A stretch of 64,000 nucleotides of DNA from Anaerotignum faecicola (GTDB taxonomy: Bacteria; Bacillota; Clostridia; Lachnospirales; Anaerotignaceae): contig JANFXS010000007.1 of the NCBI GenBank assembly GCA_024460105.1, positions 1 to 64,000 on the forward strand. The letters are read 5' to 3'. The notes under the pieces are model-generated. The model saw nothing but the letters and a program-made list of their open reading frames with translations, was not told where the DNA came from and did not search any database. Of the stretch, positions 61,150-64,000 are shown one piece after another (position 1 is the stretch's first letter; every line of letters begins with the position of its first letter). The translations under genes and the position numbers were made by a program.

Positions 61150-61377
61150 CTTTGATAAGGAATAGTAAGTTTATCAGACATTTAAGAGAGTTGTTGTGTG
61201 GTGCAAAACAACATGCCTGAAATTCTGAACTCGCCTTTGAGCCCCGTACTGAATTTTTTAGTAGGATACGGCGTTTCCCGGCGTTAATGGGTTTGAGTGT
61301 GCCTTATTTTAGGCAAACTAGAGTGGTAACGCGAAGCTGTCCTTCGTCTCTATATCAAGAGGCGGAGGATTTTTTTG
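61150..61377 (+). ncRNA. T-box riboswitch (tRNA-Leu sensing) of leuS
   Basis: The leader shows AGTA in AATAGTAAG, AAGAGAG, and the T-box AGTGGTAACGCG at 61322-61333. The terminator pairs TCCTTCGTCTC (61340-61350) with GAGGCGGAGGA (61359-61369), then a T-run. The base helix AAGG (61157-61160) / CCTT (61234-61237) places CUC at 61230-61232 after GAA, the specifier position; CUC is a leucine codon. TGGT in the T-box fits a tRNA ending in ACCA. Uncharged tRNA-Leu would allow transcription of leuS. Confidence 0.93.
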
Positions 61378-61434
61378 AAAGAGTTAAAAATATTGCCGCC
61401 CAAAGGGCAGCGAAATGTTTTAGGAGGATATTTT

Positions 61435-63846
61435 ATGAACAGCAGGTATGATTTTGCGGCCATAGAAAAAAAGTGGCGCAGTGAATGGGAGAAAAACCCT
61501 ATTAACAAAGAAGATGCCGATAAACCAAAATATTACTGCCTTGATATGTTCCCGTATCCGTCGGGTTCGGGCCTTCATGTAGGGCATTGGAGAGGATATG
61601 TATTAAGCGATGTAATAAGCCGTTATAAAGTTCTTGAAGGTTATCAGGTGCTTCATCCGATGGGGTGGGACGCTTTCGGCCTTCCGGCTGAAAATTATGC
61701 CATTAAAACAAATACGCATCCTGAAATAAGCACAAATGCAAATATTGCAAATGTTAAACGTCAGCTTCATGAAATAAGCGCGATTTATGATTGGGACAGA
61801 GAGGTTAACACTACTGACAAAGGATATTATAAATGGACGCAGTGGATATTTGCCCGTATGTTTGAAAAAGGTTTGGCCTATGAAAAAGAAATGCCGCTTA
61901 ACTGGTGCCCAAGCTGCAAATGTGTTTTGGCGAATGAAGAAGCCACAAATGGGGTTTGTGAAAGATGCGGTTCAGTTGTTACAAAAAAGAACCTTCGTCA
62001 GTGGATGCTGAGGATAACACACTATGCAGAGAGGCTCCTTAACGACCTTGACAAACTTGACTGGCCCGAAAAGGTTAAAAAGATGCAGACAGACTGGATC
62101 GGCAAAAGCTATGGGGCGGAAGTTAATTTTAAAATTAAAGATACCGAGCATGAAATAACGGTTTATACAACAAGGCCCGATACTTTATATGGGGCTACTT
62201 TCATGGTGCTTGCACCTGAACATAAACTTGTAAAGGAAATTGTAACTGACGAGTATAAAAAAGCAGTTGAGGACTATTGTTTTGCCGCGTCGACAAAATC
62301 TTCCGTCGATCGTATGACAGATAAGGAAAAAACAGGCGTATTTACCGGGAGGTATGGGATTAATCCTTTAAATGGCGAGCTTGCGCCTATATGGGTATCG
62401 GATTATGTACTTGCGGATTATGGTACGGGAGCTATTATGTGTGTTCCCGCTCATGATGAACGCGACTTTGAATTTGCCAAAAAGTTCGGCCTTCCTATAA
62501 TTCAAGTTATCATTCCGGAAGGAGAGGAAGAAAAAGAACTTAAAGAGGCTTATACAGGCGACGGAAAAATGATAAATTCCCCGCTTTTTAACGGGATGAC
62601 CGCGTTTGAAGCCAAAAATAAAGCTCCTCTTATATTGGAAGAAAAAGGCCTTGGCAAAAAGACCGTTAACTATAAGCTCAGAGATTGGGTTTTTTCACGC
62701 CAAAGATATTGGGGAGAACCTATCCCTCTTGTGCACTGTGAACACTGCGGCACAGTTGTTGTGCCTGACAGCGAGCTTCCGGTTGAACTTCCGATGGTTG
62801 AAAGCTATCAGCCGACTGATACGGGGGAATCGCCTTTAGCGGCAATTGACGAATGGGTTAATACAACGTGCCCGAAATGCGGCGGGCCTGCTAAAAGGGA
62901 AACGAATACAATGCCTCAGTGGGCCGGAAGTTCATGGTATTTCCTACGTTATGCAGATCCGCATAACGATAAGCAGCTTGCAAGCAAAGAAGCGCTTGAA
63001 AAGTGGGCGCCTGTAGATATGTATGTAGGAGGAATCGAACATGCGGTTCTGCATCTGCTTTATGCAAGGTTTTATACAAAATTCCTTTATGATATAGGAG
63101 TTGTAAACTTTGACGAACCTTTTAAAAGGCTGTTTAATCAGGGAATGATTAACAAAAATGGGGCAAAGATGAGCAAATCCAAAGGGAATGTTGTTTCTCC
63201 GGACGAGCTTGTTGCTAAATACGGATGTGATTCTTTAAGAATGTACGAACTTTTCGTAGGTCCGCCTGAAGTTGACAGCGAATGGGACGACAGTGGTATA
63301 GACGGCGTTTTCAGATATTTGAACAAGGTTTGGAAACTTGTCGCTAATTATAAAGATAAAAACGCCGAGCCTTCAAAAGAGTCAGAGTTTGTTAAAAATA
63401 AAATGATTTATGAAATAACATCACGTTTAAAAGCGCTTACAATGAACACGGTTGTAAGTGGTTTTATGGAATACACAAATAAACTTATTGACATTGCGAA
63501 AGAGCAGGACGGTATCGATAAATCTTGCCTTGAAACGCTTATTGTGCTGCTTGCGCCTTTTACTCCGCATATAGCCGAAGAACTCTACAGGGAACTTGGG
63601 CATACGGATACTGTATTTAATGCGGGATGGCCTGAGGCAGATACTTCAAAGCTTACTGAGGACGAAATTGTTATACCTCTTCAAATTAACGGAAAAGTAA
63701 GGGAAAATATAACGGTAAGGAAAGACGCCGATAAGAACGAAGTACTTTCAAAGGCAAAAGAACTGCTTGCTTCAAGGCTTGAGGGGAAAACTATTGTAAA
63801 AGAGATTTTTGTACCGGGAAAAATAGTAAATATAGTAATTAAATAA
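61435..63846 (+). CDS. leuS: Leucyl-tRNA synthetase
   Basis: An 803-residue class I synthetase. The ATG at 61435 behind TTAGGAGG gives MNSRYDFAAIEKKW, the normal start; the frame from 61375 overlaps the T-box terminator. The HIGH motif is HVGH (residues 48-51) in GSGLHVGHWRGY and the KMSKS motif is at 578-582. The editing domain (TTRPDTLYGATFM, YGTGAIMCVPAHDERD) is present for removal of misacylated tRNA. Zinc-type cysteines occur in WCPSCKCVL and CERCGS. A single-chain bacterial LeuS of ordinary length. Confidence 0.97.
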   Translation: MNSRYDFAAIEKKWRSEWEKNPINKEDADKPKYYCLDMFPYPSGSGLHVGHWRGYVLSDVISRYKVLEGYQVLHPMGWDAFGLPAENYAIKTNTHPEISTNANIANVKRQLHEISAIYDWDREVNTTDKGYYKWTQWIFARMFEKGLAYEKEMPLNWCPSCKCVLANEEATNGVCERCGSVVTKKNLRQWMLRITHYAERLLNDLDKLDWPEKVKKMQTDWIGKSYGAEVNFKIKDTEHEITVYTTRPDTLYGATFMVLAPEHKLVKEIVTDEYKKAVEDYCFAASTKSSVDRMTDKEKTGVFTGRYGINPLNGELAPIWVSDYVLADYGTGAIMCVPAHDERDFEFAKKFGLPIIQVIIPEGEEEKELKEAYTGDGKMINSPLFNGMTAFEAKNKAPLILEEKGLGKKTVNYKLRDWVFSRQRYWGEPIPLVHCEHCGTVVVPDSELPVELPMVESYQPTDTGESPLAAIDEWVNTTCPKCGGPAKRETNTMPQWAGSSWYFLRYADPHNDKQLASKEALEKWAPVDMYVGGIEHAVLHLLYARFYTKFLYDIGVVNFDEPFKRLFNQGMINKNGAKMSKSKGNVVSPDELVAKYGCDSLRMYELFVGPPEVDSEWDDSGIDGVFRYLNKVWKLVANYKDKNAEPSKESEFVKNKMIYEITSRLKALTMNTVVSGFMEYTNKLIDIAKEQDGIDKSCLETLIVLLAPFTPHIAEELYRELGHTDTVFNAGWPEADTSKLTEDEIVIPLQINGKVRENITVRKDADKNEVLSKAKELLASRLEGKTIVKEIFVPGKIVNIVIK

Positions 63847-63858
63847 ATAATATTTTTA

Positions 63859-63917
63859 AAGCGTCCGCTTATAATAATTACTGCATATAAAGCGTTTATT
63901 ATAAGGACGCTTTTCAT
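63859..63917 (+). terminator. Terminator of leuS
   Basis: AAGCGTCC plus TTATAATAA on the left pairs with TTATTATAA plus GGACGCTT on the right, with a two-base bulge; TTTT follows. The loop is around 63878-63896. Confidence 0.85.
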
Positions 63918-63941
63918 TTGCGCCTTTTGTTATAAATATGA

Positions 63942-63972
63942 TGCATAAAATGTTTTGCATTGTGCATAAAAT
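63942..63972 (+). repeat. Direct repeat TGCATAAAAT, 21 bp apart
   Basis: TGCATAAAAT occurs at 63942-63951 and at 63963-63972, two helical turns apart. The second copy lies in the spacer of the promoter at 63955-63982, so the pair may be binding sites for a regulator of the gene to the right of the window. Confidence 0.45.
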
Positions 63973-63982
63973 CTGTTATAAT
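63955..63982 (+). promoter_or_regulatory. Candidate promoter reading out of the window
   Basis: TTGCAT (63955-63960), a 16-bp spacer and TATAAT (63977-63982). The gene it serves would start beyond 64000. Confidence 0.55.
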
Positions 63983-64000
63983 ATACATAGTTAACGCATT

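Noticed and set aside
1-64000. CRISPR arrays, tRNA or rRNA genes, insertion sequences, prophage
   Set aside because: Looked for regular spaced repeats, cloverleaf-like segments, transposase or integrase motifs and phage genes on both strands; none was found by reading.

Overview
The window comes from a low-GC Gram-positive anaerobe of the class Clostridia, most likely in the Lachnospirales/Lachnospiraceae neighbourhood. This rests on the gene content: a Clostridia-type mraZ-rsmH-ftsL-PBP cluster, T-box leaders before valS and leuS, L27 with a cleavable N-terminus plus its protease Prp, a ferredoxin-dependent 2-oxoacid oxidoreductase, a FeoA-FeoA-FeoB iron system, and AT-rich spacers with strong AGGAGG ribosome binding sites. 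The DNPR motif in MurE predicts meso-diaminopimelate peptidoglycan. Species cannot be named from this sequence alone. No tRNA, rRNA, insertion sequence, prophage or CRISPR array was seen.

Layout. 1-3.5 kb: the end of a type III restriction-modification locus (3' end of mod, complete res). 4.4-13.5 kb: a long operon with a complete peptide/opine-type ABC importer (binding lipoprotein, two permeases, two ATPases), followed directly by a four-gene flavin/iron-sulfur amine or amino-acid dehydrogenase (small [2Fe-2S] protein, FAD oxidoreductase with fused [4Fe-4S] domain, BFD-like [2Fe-2S] protein, DAO-type FAD oxidase). Its substrate is not known and it is the most interesting accessory system here. 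14-18 kb: solitary regulators (MerR-TipAS, TetR, GntR), an unknown 161-residue protein and a probable decayed gene. 18.4-21.3 kb: a YfcC-type transporter with the dipeptidase PepD, divergent from the GntR gene. 21.5-24.9 kb: endonuclease III and a B12-binding-domain radical SAM protein on the minus strand, then two half-size TauE-type permeases and a 56-residue protein on the plus strand.

25-38 kb is the division and cell-wall cluster: mraZ (behind four 10-bp-phased MraZ boxes), rsmH, ftsL-like, two consecutive class B penicillin-binding proteins, murE, murF, mraY, murD, ftsW/spoVE. murG, divIB and ftsZ do not follow; the cluster is succeeded by a T-box-controlled valS. 41-43.7 kb: an L21 leader, rplU, prp, rpmA, then obgE. 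44-46 kb: a chemoreceptor. 46.6-49.9 kb: a P-loop ATPase and the four subunits of a 2-oxoacid (branched-chain type):ferredoxin oxidoreductase. 50-54.4 kb: a VanZ-like protein, a DtxR-family regulator and the feoA-feoA-feoB-small Cys-rich protein operon. 54.6-58.7 kb: a MarR-regulated heterodimeric ABC exporter. 58.9-61.1 kb: an APC amino-acid permease overlapping a full-length TSUP permease. 61.1-63.8 kb: a T-box and leuS.

The genes fit an amino-acid- and peptide-using anaerobe: several peptide/amino-acid import routes, a peptidase, a 2-oxoacid:ferredoxin oxidoreductase to oxidise deaminated amino acids, ferrous iron uptake to supply many Fe-S proteins, and amino-acid sensing by tRNA charging in front of two synthetase genes. 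All calls are from reading the sequence; no database search was possible.
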